Below the pieces are notes generated by a model, which did no database searches, was not told the DNA's origin, and saw only the letters and a list, made by a program, of their open reading frames with translations. Below, piece after piece: positions 27,106 through 38,320 of a DNA stretch of 64,000 nt. The position numbers were made by a program, and so were the translations under genes. Position 1 is the stretch's first letter; every line of letters begins with the position of its first letter. Origin of the DNA: Solirubrobacter soli DSM 22325 (GTDB lineage Bacteria; Actinomycetota; Thermoleophilia; Solirubrobacterales; Solirubrobacteraceae); contig NZ_AUIK01000034.1 of NCBI RefSeq assembly GCF_000423665.1, positions 1 through 64,000 on the forward strand, given 5' to 3'.

Positions 27106-27124
27106 GGCGTTGCACGTTATCCCC

Positions 27125-27181
27125 TTGACACGTCGGAATCAATATGGAATCGTTTCATCCATGGAAACCTTCCCATGGATG
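27125..27181. promoter_or_regulatory. Promoter/operator region of cluster B
   Basis: A consensus -35 TTGACA at 27125-27130 (plus strand) with no clear -10. Repeated half-sites of ATGGAA/TTTCAT type follow: ATGGAATCGTTTCAT at 27144-27158, then inverted arms CATCCATGG (27156-27164) and CCATGGATG (27173-27181). Candidate operators for the adjacent LacI protein. Confidence 0.55.
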
Positions 27182-27273
27182 GAAGGTGGCCCTGGGCGCC
27201 GCGATAGCGCCAAGTACCGACTCGCCCGTTCTGCCTGAATCGCAGTGAGGGCTTGTGAGGAGAGAGGAGATTC

Positions 27274-28356
27274 GTGTCTGTCATGTTCAGTCCGCGGCGG
27301 GCCTCGATCGGGCTAGCCGCCATCGTCGGCTGCGCGCTCGCGGTTTCGGCGTGCGGCTTCACCGCAGTCGAGAAGGAAGCGTCGAGCGGCGACTCGGGTG
27401 CGACCAGCAGCGCCACGACCGCTCCTGCGAAGGGTTCTGCCAGCTCCGGCAAGGCTGGACCGAAGATCTTCGTTGTCGGCGGCAAATCCGACGATCCGTT
27501 CTGGTCGAGGGTCAAGCGGGGAGCTGACGACGCCGCCAAGGTTGTGAAGGCACAGGGCGGAAGCGTTACGTGGCTGGCGCCCAAGAACTACGACAATCTC
27601 GGTCCGGACGCGGCCAAGCTGATCGACACCGCGGTCAGTCAGGGCGCCGACGGCGTCGTTGGACCCGACTGGGTGCCCGAAGCGGAGGATGCATCGTTCA
27701 AGAAGGTCGTTGCCGGAAACGCGCCGGTCGTGATCTTCAACGCCGGCGGCCTCGACGCGGCTCAGAAGGTCGGTGCACTGAACTACGTCGGCAGCGAAGA
27801 GTCGGCCGCAGGCAAGGCCGGCGGCGAGTTCTTCGGTAAGAGCGGCAAGAAGAACGTCTTGTGCGTGAACACGCTGCCCGGCGCCGCCAACACCGAGGCG
27901 CGTTGCAAGGGCATCGCCGACGGCATTCAGGCCAGTGGCGGCAAGAGCACGCAGCTCCCGCTCCCGTCCTCGAAGTTCGGCGACCCGACTGCGGTGTCGC
28001 AGGCGATCAAGGCAGCGCTGCTCAAGGACAGCTCGATCGACGGCGTTGTCACGATCTCCGCGCCCGACGCCAACTCTGCCGCCCTCGCGATCAAACAGGG
28101 TGACCTGGGACAGAAGGTCAAGCTCGGCACGTTCGATCTCGACCCGACGCAGCTCGGGCGCATCAAGGGCGGCGAGCAGCTCTTCGCGATCGACCAGCAG
28201 CCGTACATGCAGGGGTACCTGGCTGTCTCGATGCTCAGCTCCTACATCCAGTGGGGAGTCGACCTGCCGCAGAAGCCGCTGCTGACGGGTCCGGCGATCG
28301 TCAGTGCCGAGAACGTCGACGCCGCGATGGCCGGTGCGCAGGCCGGCGTCCGGTAG
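27274..28356 (+). CDS. Sugar ABC transporter substrate-binding lipoprotein (cluster B)
   Basis: A 360-residue RbsB-like protein from GTG 27274, preceded by GGAGAGAGGAG. Lipobox VSAC near residue 27 follows a hydrophobic signal, then a Ser/Ala/Gly-rich linker. Mature motifs: IFVVGGKSDDPFWSRVKRGADDA, AVSQGADGVVGPDWVP and LFAIDQQPYMQGYLAVSML. Paralogous to 10868 with the same neighbours, but moderately diverged, so the ligand may differ. Confidence 0.9.
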   Translation: MSVMFSPRRASIGLAAIVGCALAVSACGFTAVEKEASSGDSGATSSATTAPAKGSASSGKAGPKIFVVGGKSDDPFWSRVKRGADDAAKVVKAQGGSVTWLAPKNYDNLGPDAAKLIDTAVSQGADGVVGPDWVPEAEDASFKKVVAGNAPVVIFNAGGLDAAQKVGALNYVGSEESAAGKAGGEFFGKSGKKNVLCVNTLPGAANTEARCKGIADGIQASGGKSTQLPLPSSKFGDPTAVSQAIKAALLKDSSIDGVVTISAPDANSAALAIKQGDLGQKVKLGTFDLDPTQLGRIKGGEQLFAIDQQPYMQGYLAVSMLSSYIQWGVDLPQKPLLTGPAIVSAENVDAAMAGAQAGVR

Positions 28357-28388
28357 CAACAGGAATTTCAGGAGAGAGGTTCGAATTC

Positions 28389-29456
28389 ATGGCTGTCCAA
28401 GCCGCAAGGCCCGGGACCACGAAGGGCGCCGGCGTGTCGCCGGCGAGTCAACGCCAGTCGCTGAGCACAATGCTGCGGCGGCCGGAGACGGGGGCGCTGA
28501 TCGCCACCGTCTGCATCTACATCTTCTTCGCGGCGTTCGCGGGGAGCGAGTTCACCTCCAGCAAGGGCACCGCGACGTGGCTGAATCCCGCCGCGGAACT
28601 CGGGATCATCGCTCTGCCGGTCGGTCTGCTGATGATCGCCGGCGAGCTCGATCTGTCCGTCGGCTCGGTGCTCGCCGCCAGCTCGATGACACTCGCGATC
28701 GTCTCGGGGTATTGGGGCAACCCGATCATCGTCGGGATCTTGGTGGCCCTCGGGCTCGGGCTCCTGGTCGGGTTCGTGAACGGATTGATCGTCACGCGGT
28801 CGAAGGTCCCGTCCTTCGTGGTGACGCTGGCGACGAACTTCGCGCTGTCCGGCCTCGCCCTGTGGTTGACGCGACTGCTGACAGGATCCACCAGCGTCGA
28901 GATCCAGCCGGAGTCCTGGGCGAAGAGCCTGTTCGGCAGCTACTTCGGCGGCGGTTTTGAGGTCGCGATCTTCTGGTGGATCGGCATCATCGCGGTCGTC
29001 GGCTGGATTCTGCATGCGTCACGGATCGGCAACTGGATCTTCGCTGTCGGCGGTGACCTGCAGAGCGCACGGGCGACGGGCATCCCGACCGATCGAGTCA
29101 AGATCGGCCTGTTCATGGCGAGCGGGTTCGGCGCCGCCCTCGTCGGAGTCATCCAGACGATCATCTACAACAGCGCGCAGGTCGCCAACGGCCAGGCTTT
29201 CGTGTTCAACTCGATCATCGCCGTCGTCATCGGCGGCGTGCTGTTGACGGGTGGCTACGGCTCTGTGGTCGGCGTCACGCTCGGCGCCCTGACCTTCGCG
29301 ATCGTCGGTCAGGGGATCTACTACACCGGCTGGAATCCGGACCTGGCCAACTTGTTCCTGGGTGTGCTCCTGCTGATCGCGGTGGTGATGAACAACACCT
29401 TCCGCCGGATGGCCCTGTCGTACGGACCCCGCAAGAAGAAGGCCTCAACGTCATGA
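28389..29456 (+). CDS. Sugar ABC transporter permease (cluster B)
   Basis: A 355-residue RbsC/FrcC-type membrane protein. ATG 28389 follows AGGAGAGAGG and precedes the conserved region. Family segment: LLMIAGELDLSVGSVLAASSM, then GFVNGLIVTRSKVPSFVVTL. Multiple hydrophobic helices. ATGA overlap with the ATPase. Confidence 0.92.
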   Translation: MAVQAARPGTTKGAGVSPASQRQSLSTMLRRPETGALIATVCIYIFFAAFAGSEFTSSKGTATWLNPAAELGIIALPVGLLMIAGELDLSVGSVLAASSMTLAIVSGYWGNPIIVGILVALGLGLLVGFVNGLIVTRSKVPSFVVTLATNFALSGLALWLTRLLTGSTSVEIQPESWAKSLFGSYFGGGFEVAIFWWIGIIAVVGWILHASRIGNWIFAVGGDLQSARATGIPTDRVKIGLFMASGFGAALVGVIQTIIYNSAQVANGQAFVFNSIIAVVIGGVLLTGGYGSVVGVTLGALTFAIVGQGIYYTGWNPDLANLFLGVLLLIAVVMNNTFRRMALSYGPRKKKASTS

Positions 29457-30295
29457 CTCAGCCGTTGCTCAAACTGACCAACATCAACAAGTCGTTCGGT
29501 ACCACGGACGTCTTGATGGACATCAACCTCGAGATCTTCCCGGGCGAAGTCCTGTGCCTGCTCGGCGACAACGGTGCCGGCAAGTCGACGGTGATCAAGG
29601 TCCTCTCGGGCTTCCATGAACCGAGCTCCGGGCAGATCGAGGTCAACGGGGAACCGACGGTGTTCAAGTCACCCCGGGACGCCAGCGCCGTGGGGATCGC
29701 CACCGTGCACCAGTTCGGCGGCACCTTCCCGCTGATGACGATCGGGCGATCCTTCTTCGTGGGCGCCGAACCGACGAAGGGGTGGGGCCCGTTCAAGCGG
29801 CTCGACACGGCCTTCGCCGGCGAAGTGGCGGTGCAGGAGATGCAGAGCCTCGGCATCACGCGGATCACCGAGGGAAGCCGCCTCGTCGGCGGCCTGTCGG
29901 GCGGCGAACGGCAGGCGCTCGCCATCGGCCGCGCCGTGTACTTCGGCGCTAACGTCCTGATCCTCGACGAGCCGACCGCTGCGCTCGGCGTCAAAGAGGC
30001 CGCGCACGTTCTCCGCATCATCATGCAGGCGCGACAGAAGGGCGTGGCCGTCATCCTCGTCACGCACAACGTCACGCACGCGATGACCGTCGGCGACCAC
30101 TTCGCGGTCCTCATCCACGGCGTCATCGCCGACGACTTCCGTAAGGGCGAGCGCACCCGCGAGCAGATCACCGACCTGATGGCCGGTGGCGAGGCGATGG
30201 CCGAGCTCGAGGCCGAGATCGCGGAATACCAGCGCACGCACGACGGGCAGGTGCCGTCCCCGGCCGACCTCCCCTCGCACAAGACCACCGCCTAA
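29453..30295 (+). CDS. Sugar ABC transporter ATP-binding protein (cluster B)
   Basis: A 280-residue single-domain ATPase with Walker A GDNGAGKST, signature LSGGERQ, Walker B VLILDEPT and H-loop VTHN. Same single-domain type as the cluster A copy, with a longer acidic C-terminus (AEIAEYQRTHDG). Confidence 0.92.
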   Translation: MTQPLLKLTNINKSFGTTDVLMDINLEIFPGEVLCLLGDNGAGKSTVIKVLSGFHEPSSGQIEVNGEPTVFKSPRDASAVGIATVHQFGGTFPLMTIGRSFFVGAEPTKGWGPFKRLDTAFAGEVAVQEMQSLGITRITEGSRLVGGLSGGERQALAIGRAVYFGANVLILDEPTAALGVKEAAHVLRIIMQARQKGVAVILVTHNVTHAMTVGDHFAVLIHGVIADDFRKGERTREQITDLMAGGEAMAELEAEIAEYQRTHDGQVPSPADLPSHKTTA

Positions 30296-30310
30296 CCCCT
30301 GGATCAACCT

Positions 30311-31513
30311 ATGCCCGAGAACTCGATCGGCGTCGCCGTCATCGGCGCCGGCATGGTGGGCCGCGCCCACGCGGCCGGCTACCGCGTCGCCAGCCAGCTC
30401 TACGACCTCGACCTCCCGGAGATCCGGCTCGTCGCCGTGGCCGACGCCTATGAACCGTTCGCGGTCGACGCAGCGCGGCGCTTCGGCTACTCGCGAGCGG
30501 AGACCTCGTGGGAGGCGATCGTCGCGGCCGATGACATCGACGTCGTGTCGGTGGCGATCGCCAACGAGCTGCACCGGCCGGTCGTCGAGGCATTGCTCGC
30601 CGCCGGCAAGCACGTGATCTGCGAGAAGCCCCTCGCCCCATCGATCGAGGACGCGGCCGCGATGGTTGCGGCCGCCGAGGCCGCCGACACCCAGTCGGGC
30701 GTCGGTTTCACCTTCCGGCGGATGCCAGGGATCAACGCGATTCGCGAGCAGCTCACCAGCAACACGATCGGCGAGGTGCGCCACTTCAACGGTCACTACT
30801 GGTGCGACTACGCCCAGAACGCGAACAACCCGATGAGCTGGCGCTACCGAGGCGGCCCGGGCAGCGGCGCGCTGGCCGACATCGGCAGCCACATGATCGA
30901 CCTGGGGGAGTATCTCTGCGGCCCGATCGCCTCCGTCAGCGGCGGCGTGTTCCAAACGTTCACCACCGAACGCCCGGTGCCCCTCGGCGCCGTCGTCGGT
31001 CACTCCGCCGGAGCGGTGGGCGACGTCAAGGAACCCGTGGACAACGAGGACATCGCCACGTTCACCGCGACGTTCGAGTCCGGCGCCGTGGGCACGTTCT
31101 CCATCAGTCGCATCTCGCACGGCCTCCCCAACGGCCTCGGCTTCGAGGTCTACGCAGCCGACGGTGCCGCCGCCTTCGACCTCAACCGGCCCGGCGAGTT
31201 CATGTTCGCCGACCACGGCCCGGACGGGAAGACCAACGGCTATCGCTCGGTGCTGATCGGCCCGCAGCACCCCGGGATCGAACGTGGCATCGCCATGGAC
31301 TTCCCGTCGGTCGGACACGGCCAGAACGACCTGTTCGTCTGGCAGGCGCGCGCCTTCCTGGACCAGGTGGCGGGTCTCGACAAGCTCGTCCCGGTGCCGT
31401 CCATCGCTCACGGCCTACACAACATGGAAATCCTCGCCGCGGTCACCCAGTCGGCGCTCAACGACGGCCAGGCCGTCGCCATCTCTTCCTCTCTGGCTCC
31501 CACGACTCCCTAA
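30311..31513 (+). CDS. Gfo/Idh/MocA-family dehydrogenase (cluster B)
   Basis: A 400-residue paralog of the protein at 5631. Rossmann start VAVIGAGMVGRAHAAGY, CEKPLAPS near residue 105, then CDYAQNANNPMSWRYRGGPG and GALADIGSHMIDLGEY. It is the only dehydrogenase in cluster B, so it should catalyse the entry oxidation there. The short IolG-like type of cluster A has no counterpart, which suggests a different starting substrate or shared use of the cluster A enzyme. Confidence 0.85.
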   Translation: MPENSIGVAVIGAGMVGRAHAAGYRVASQLYDLDLPEIRLVAVADAYEPFAVDAARRFGYSRAETSWEAIVAADDIDVVSVAIANELHRPVVEALLAAGKHVICEKPLAPSIEDAAAMVAAAEAADTQSGVGFTFRRMPGINAIREQLTSNTIGEVRHFNGHYWCDYAQNANNPMSWRYRGGPGSGALADIGSHMIDLGEYLCGPIASVSGGVFQTFTTERPVPLGAVVGHSAGAVGDVKEPVDNEDIATFTATFESGAVGTFSISRISHGLPNGLGFEVYAADGAAAFDLNRPGEFMFADHGPDGKTNGYRSVLIGPQHPGIERGIAMDFPSVGHGQNDLFVWQARAFLDQVAGLDKLVPVPSIAHGLHNMEILAAVTQSALNDGQAVAISSSLAPTTP

Positions 31514-31524
31514 GGAACCTCGTC

Positions 31525-32535
31525 ATGAAACTCGGTGCCTACACCGCCTGCCTGCACGACAAGCCCCTGGGGGAGGTGCTGGCGATCCTCCGCGACCTCG
31601 GGCTCAACAGCGCCGAGATCAACGCCGGCGGCTTCATCGGTACGCCGCACATCCCGGTCGACGAGCTCCTCGCGAGCGCCGAGGCTCGGGAGGCGTACCT
31701 GGCGACGTTCGCCGAGTACGGGATCGAGCTCACGGCGCTCAACTGCAACGGCAACCCGCTGCACCCCGACCCCGAGGTGCACCACGGCGACGACCTCAAG
31801 CGAACGATCAGGCTCGCCGGCCTGCTCGGGATCAAGACCGTCATCACGATGTCCGGGCTCCCGGCGGCCGAGGCGGGCGGCACCCGGCCGTCGTGGACGG
31901 TGATCCCCTGGGACAGCGTCTACAAGGAGACGCTCGACTACCAGTGGGACGAGGTGGCAGTGCCGTTCTGGAAGGAGATCCAGATCCTCGCCGCCGAGAG
32001 CGACGTCGACGTCGCCATCGAGATGCATCCGCACAACCTGGTGTTCAACCCGGCCACGATGAAGCGCCTCGTCGAGCTGACCACGCCCGCGAGTGGCATC
32101 AACCGCGTCGGCGCCGAGATGGATCCCAGCCACCTTTTCTGGCAGCACATCGACCCGATCGCGGCGATCGAGGACCTCGGCGAGCTGGTGTTCTTCGCGG
32201 CCGCCAAGGACACGCTCATCCATGAGACAGCTGCGATCAACGGAGTCCTGGACGACCGCTTCGAGTGGATCCCCGCGGAGGAGAACCCGGTTGGCCTCGG
32301 CGGCCACTACACGGTCACTCGCTGGCCGGCCGTCCCCGGCTGGTCCTTCGTCGCCGTCGGCCGCGGTCACGACGTGGCGTTCTGGACCGCGTTCCTGACC
32401 GCGCTGGAGCAGCACACCTCGGTCTCCGCCGTGAACATCGAGCACGAGGACGCGTCGTTCGGCCAGATCGAAGGGCTCGAATTCGCGGCCCGCAACCTGA
32501 TCGAGGCCGCGCAGACGACCGCGGTCACGTCCTAG
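31525..32535 (+). CDS. Sugar phosphate isomerase/epimerase (TIM-barrel, cluster B)
   Basis: A 336-residue paralog of the protein at 6818, ATG 31525 after AAGGAAC. Metal-site segments AIEMHPHNLVFNP, AEMDPSHLFW and NIEHED are kept. At the third site the usual HVHAKD is replaced by FFAAAKD, so one histidine ligand seems lost. Either the metal site is remodelled, or activity is altered. Position after the dehydrogenase and before iolC mirrors cluster A. Confidence 0.78.
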   Translation: MKLGAYTACLHDKPLGEVLAILRDLGLNSAEINAGGFIGTPHIPVDELLASAEAREAYLATFAEYGIELTALNCNGNPLHPDPEVHHGDDLKRTIRLAGLLGIKTVITMSGLPAAEAGGTRPSWTVIPWDSVYKETLDYQWDEVAVPFWKEIQILAAESDVDVAIEMHPHNLVFNPATMKRLVELTTPASGINRVGAEMDPSHLFWQHIDPIAAIEDLGELVFFAAAKDTLIHETAAINGVLDDRFEWIPAEENPVGLGGHYTVTRWPAVPGWSFVAVGRGHDVAFWTAFLTALEQHTSVSAVNIEHEDASFGQIEGLEFAARNLIEAAQTTAVTS

Positions 32536-32558
32536 AGCGGGCTGACAGGAGCGGAGCG

Positions 32559-33452
32559 ATGTTCGACGTGGTGACGATGGGCCGGATCGGCGTGGACGTC
32601 TATCCGTTGCAGATCGGCTTCTCGCTGCGCGAGGTGTCCTCGTTCGGCAAGTACCTGGGCGGCAGCTCCACCAACGTCGCCGTGGCGGCAGCGCGTTACG
32701 GCCGCACGGTGGCGACCATCACCCGAACGGGTCGTGACCCGTTCGGCGAGTTCCTGCACGACGCGCTCCAAGGCTTCGGCGTGGATGACCGCTGGGTTAC
32801 GCCGGTCGATGGGCTGCCGACTCCGGTCACGTTCTGCGAGATCTTCCCGCCCGACGACTTCCCGTTGTACTTCTACCGCCAGCCAAAGGCGCCGGACCTC
32901 GAGATCCGGCCCGAGGAGCTCGACTATGCCGCGATCCGGGCGGCGAAGGTCTTCTGGGTCACGGTCACCGGCCTCTCGCAGGAGCCGTCACGCAGCGCGA
33001 CGCTGGCTGCGCTGCAGGCGCGTGACGGCGGCACGACCGTCCTCGACCTCGACTACCGGCCGATGTTCTGGTCCTCGCGCGCCGAGGCGCGCCATTGGGT
33101 GCAGCAGGCGCTCCCGTACGTCGATGTCGCCGTGGGCAACCTCGACGAGTGGGAGACCGCAGGCGAGGCCGAAGTCGAGTTCACGATCGTCAAGCGGGGC
33201 CCGCTCGGCGTGCTGGCACGACGTGGCGATGAGGTCGTCGAGGTGCCGCCGGTCCCTGTCGACGTCGTCAACGGGCTCGGCGCCGGCGACGCGTTCGGCG
33301 GCGCGCTGTGTCATGCGCTGCTCGGTGACTGGCCACTGGAGCGGGCGATGCGGTTCTGCAACGCCGCCGGCGCGCTGGTGGCCTCGCGGCTTGCCTGCGC
33401 GGACGCGATGCCAACCGAGGACGAGGTCGAAGGGATGCTCGCCCATGCTTGA
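32559..33452 (+). CDS. iolC: 5-dehydro-2-deoxygluconokinase (cluster B)
   Basis: A 297-residue PfkB kinase, ATG 32559 after AGGAGCGGAG. Motifs LGGSSTNVAVAAARYG, CEIFPPDDFPLYFYRQPKAPD and VNGLGAGDAFGGAL with the catalytic Asp. Very similar to the cluster A enzyme but shorter near residue 215. Its end overlaps the next gene by 8 bases. Confidence 0.9.
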   Translation: MFDVVTMGRIGVDVYPLQIGFSLREVSSFGKYLGGSSTNVAVAAARYGRTVATITRTGRDPFGEFLHDALQGFGVDDRWVTPVDGLPTPVTFCEIFPPDDFPLYFYRQPKAPDLEIRPEELDYAAIRAAKVFWVTVTGLSQEPSRSATLAALQARDGGTTVLDLDYRPMFWSSRAEARHWVQQALPYVDVAVGNLDEWETAGEAEVEFTIVKRGPLGVLARRGDEVVEVPPVPVDVVNGLGAGDAFGGALCHALLGDWPLERAMRFCNAAGALVASRLACADAMPTEDEVEGMLAHA

Positions 33453-34242
33453 CCTGACCGAGATCCGCGCGCGGCGCCCGAGGGCCATCTCCGAGGCGGC
33501 GGCATCTCGCGTGCGGCCGGCCGAACTGCCCGAGCGGCTGATGGTGATCGCCGCCGACCATCCCGCGCGCGGGATGCTGCTCGGGGGCGAGCGGCGCGAC
33601 CTCCTCGATCGACTCGTGCTCGCGCTTTCGCGGCCAGGGGTCAACGGTGTGCTCGGCACGCCCGATGTCCTCGAGGACCTGTTGCTGCTCGGCGCCCTCG
33701 ACGGCAAGGTCGTGTTCGGCTCGATGAATCGTGGCGGTCTCGCGGGCGCGACCTGGACGCTCGACGATCGCTTCACCGCCTACGACGCGGAGAGCATCGA
33801 CCGTTCGGGCTTCGAGGGCGGCAAGATGCTGCTCCGTATCGACCTCGAGGACGAGCGCACCGCGCCGACGCTCGCGGCGTGCGCGCACGCGGTGTCCGAG
33901 CTCGCCGCGCGAGAGCTGATCGCGATCGTCGAGCCGTTCTGGAGCGACACCACCCCCGAGGGCGCGATGAAGGCGACGACGATCGCATCGGGACTCGGCA
34001 ACACGTCTGCGTACACGTGGTTGAAGGTCCCGATCGTCGAAGAGTTGGACCGTGTCCTCGCGGTCACCACGTTGCCCTGTCTGATCCTCGGCGGCGGCGG
34101 GCCCGCGAACTATGAGGCGTGGGACCGCGCGCTCGCATTGCCGACGGTCCGCGGCCTGATGATCGGCCGCTCACTGCTCTACCCGGAGAACGACGATGTC
34201 GCCGCGGCCGTCGACATCGCGACTGGGCTGGTGATGGCATGA
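33445..34242 (+). CDS. Cgl0159-family (beta/alpha)8 protein, probable aldolase (cluster B)
   Basis: A 265-residue paralog of the protein at 14682: VIAADHPARGMLL, VNGVLGTPDVLEDLLLLGALDGK, GSMNRGGL, GFEGGKMLLRIDL, TWLKVPIV and IGRSLLYPENDDVAAAVD. About 28 residues shorter, with deletions in the first 40 residues and around residue 180. The same inferred role: cleavage of 2-deoxy-5-keto-gluconate 6-phosphate. Overlaps iolC upstream and iolB downstream. Confidence 0.78.
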   Translation: MLDLTEIRARRPRAISEAAASRVRPAELPERLMVIAADHPARGMLLGGERRDLLDRLVLALSRPGVNGVLGTPDVLEDLLLLGALDGKVVFGSMNRGGLAGATWTLDDRFTAYDAESIDRSGFEGGKMLLRIDLEDERTAPTLAACAHAVSELAARELIAIVEPFWSDTTPEGAMKATTIASGLGNTSAYTWLKVPIVEELDRVLAVTTLPCLILGGGGPANYEAWDRALALPTVRGLMIGRSLLYPENDDVAAAVDIATGLVMA

Positions 34243-34979
34243 ACTACACCCGCCTACGGGTCATCGAGCTCGACGGCACCGAGCGCTTCACCACCGGCGA
34301 GGACGAGCTGATCGTCCTACCGCTCAGCGGCTCGTGCAGCGTGACCATCGACGGTGAGCAGTTCGTGCTGGAGGGCCGCGAGAGCGTGTTCGCCGCCGTG
34401 AGCGACTTCGTCTATGCGCCTCGCGACGCGCAGGTCGAGCTGAGCGGCCACGGACGCTTCGCGCTGCCCGCGGCAAAGGCGGAGCGACGCCTGGAGCCGC
34501 GCTACATGGCGGCCGAGGACGTGCCCGTCGAGGTCCGCGGCGCGGGCAACGCGTCGCGGCAGGTCAACAACTTCTGTTCGGTGGAGTCCTTCGATGCCGA
34601 CGCCCTGATCGCCGTCGAGGTGCTGACGCCGAACGGCAACTGGTCGTCATATCCGCCGCACAAGCACGATGACCTCGAGGAGATCTACTACTTCGAGGTC
34701 AGCGGTGGCGGGTTCGCCTACCAGCGGGTCTACGGGCGGATGGATCTGCTCCAGGAGGTCCGTACCGGCGACACGATCGACATGCCCTACGGCTACCACG
34801 GGCCGTCGATGGCGGCTCCCGGCTACGACCTCTACTACCTGAACGTGATGGCGGGTCCCGTGCGCGCATGGGACTTCGTCGACGACCCCGACCACGCCTG
34901 GATTCGCGACTCCTGGGCCGACCAGGCCATCGACCCGCGGGTCCCGATGACCTCGGCGAGGAGACACGCATGCGACTGA
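34239..34979 (+). CDS. iolB: 5-deoxy-glucuronate isomerase (cluster B)
   Basis: A 246-residue bicupin. ATGA overlap with the previous gene and overlap with iolD. Motifs VNNFCSVESF, SSYPPHKHDDLEEIYYFEV and YGYHGPSMAAPGYDLYYLNVMAGP keep the metal-binding histidines. Shorter at the N-terminus than the cluster A copy. Confidence 0.93.
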   Translation: MNYTRLRVIELDGTERFTTGEDELIVLPLSGSCSVTIDGEQFVLEGRESVFAAVSDFVYAPRDAQVELSGHGRFALPAAKAERRLEPRYMAAEDVPVEVRGAGNASRQVNNFCSVESFDADALIAVEVLTPNGNWSSYPPHKHDDLEEIYYFEVSGGGFAYQRVYGRMDLLQEVRTGDTIDMPYGYHGPSMAAPGYDLYYLNVMAGPVRAWDFVDDPDHAWIRDSWADQAIDPRVPMTSARRHACD

Positions 34980-36816
34980 CCGTCGCCCAGGCGCTGATCC
35001 GGTTCCTCAGCGTCCAATACAGCGAGCGCGATGGCGTCGAGCAGCGCCTGATTCCGGGGTGCTTCGGCATCTTCGGCCACGGCAACGTCGCCGGCGTGGG
35101 GCAGGCGCTGCTCGAGGCCGAGCTCGGTGACATCGATCTGCCGTACTACCTCGCGCGCAACGAGCAGGGGATGGTCCACGCCGCGGTCGGCTACGCGCGC
35201 ATGCGCAACCGGCTGCAGACGCTGGCCTGCGCCTCCTCGATCGGCCCGGGCGCGACGAACATGGTCACCGGCGCGGCGCTGGCGACGATCAACCGCCTTC
35301 CCGTTCTGTTGCTGCCCGCCGACCAGTTCGCGACGCGTGCCGCGAGCCCGTTGCTGCAGGAGCTCGAGGACCCCACATCGTTGGATGTGTCGGTCAACGA
35401 CGTCTTCCGTCCCGTGTCGCGGTTCTTCGATCGCATAAATCGTCCGGAACAGTTGATCCCCGGCGCGCTCGCGGCGATGCGGGTGCTCACGGATCCCGTG
35501 GAGACCGGCGCGGTGACACTCGCGCTTCCGCAGGACGTCCAGGCCGAGGCATTTGACTGGCCCGAGGAGTTCTTTGCGAAGCGCGTGTGGCGGGTCCGGC
35601 GACCGCTTCCGGAGCGCGGGGCGCTTGCCGAGGCCGCGGAGCTGCTCAGAGGCGCGTCGAAGCCACTGATCGTGGCCGGCGGAGGGACCATCTATGCCGA
35701 GGCCACGGACGCACTGCGCGAGGTGGTCGAGGCGACTGGCATCGGCGTCGCGGAATCCCAGGCCGGCAAAGGCTCGCTGCCCTACGACCATCCGCAGGCC
35801 CTGGGCGCCATCGGGTCGACCGGCACGACCGCGGCCAACGCCGCCGCCCGCGAAGCCGACGTGGTACTCGGCGTGGGGACGCGCTGGAGCGACTTCACCA
35901 CCGCCTCGCGAACCATCTTCCAGCACCCAGACGTGCGGTTCATCAGTCTCAACGTCGCTCCGGTCGACGCGTTCAAGCACGCGAGCCTGCCGCTGGTGGC
36001 GGACGCGCGCCACGGACTCGAGGCGCTGACCCAGGCGCTGGAGGGCGTGAGCTTCGAAACGCCGGCGAACGACTGGGACGCGGTGGTCGAACGCGCCTAT
36101 ACGCTCGGCCACACGCCGCTGCCCGCCCAGAGCGAGGTGATCGGCGCGGTCAACCGGATCAGCGAGCCCCGTGACGTCGTGGTGTGCGCCGCGGGAAGCA
36201 TGCCGGGCGATCTGCACAAGCTGTGGCGCACGCGGGACCCGAAGGGCTACCACGTCGAATACGGCTACTCGTGCATGGGCTACGAGATCGCCGGGGCACT
36301 CGGCGTCAAGATGGCCGCCCCCGACCGCGAGGTGTTCGCGATGGTCGGCGACGGGTCGTTCCTGATGATGAGCCAGGAGATCGTCACCGCCGTCCAAGAG
36401 GACATCAAGCTCAACATCGTCCTTGTCCAGAACCACGGCTTCGCATCGATCGGCGCGCTCTCGGACGAGCTCGGCTCGCAACGCTTCGGCACCAAGTACC
36501 GCTACCGCGGCACCGACGATGTGCTTCCGGTCGACCTCGGCGCCGCTGCCGCCGCGATGGGCGTCCGCGTGCTCTACGCGCGGACCATCGACGAGTTCGA
36601 GTTGGCACTGACCGAGGCGCGCGCGTCGACCGCGACGACCGTCATCCACGTCGAGACCGATCCGCTCGTCTTCGCGCCGGACTCCGACTCCTGGTGGGAC
36701 GTGCCGGTCTGCGAGGTGGCGGAGCTCGAATCAACGCGGCGTGCCCGCCAGACCTACGACGCCCACAAGGCGACGCAGCGCCTCTACCTGAGAACCCCTG
36801 ACACCGTGAGGACATC

Positions 36817-36820
<4 letters not shown>
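34970..36820 (+). CDS. iolD: 3D-(3,5/4)-trihydroxycyclohexane-1,2-dione hydrolase (cluster B)
   Basis: A 616-residue ThDP enzyme from ATG 34970. GCFGIFGHGNVAGVGQAL, SSIGPGATNMVTGAAL and the cofactor motif MVGDGSFLMMSQEI with VQNHGF are intact. It overlaps iolB by 10 bases and iolA by GTGA. Close paralog of the cluster A enzyme, so both clusters feed through the same ring-opening chemistry. Confidence 0.94.
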
Positions 36821-38310
<1,490 letters not shown>

Positions 38311-38320
38311 GGAGCCGACG

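Noticed and set aside
29669..31411. 580-residue minus-strand frame in cluster B
   Set aside because: Antisense of the ATPase and dehydrogenase genes. Composition is typical of high-GC shadows.
34835..36649. 604-residue minus-strand frame opposite iolD
   Set aside because: Antisense shadow. A similar shadow lies opposite the other iolD (16618-18165).
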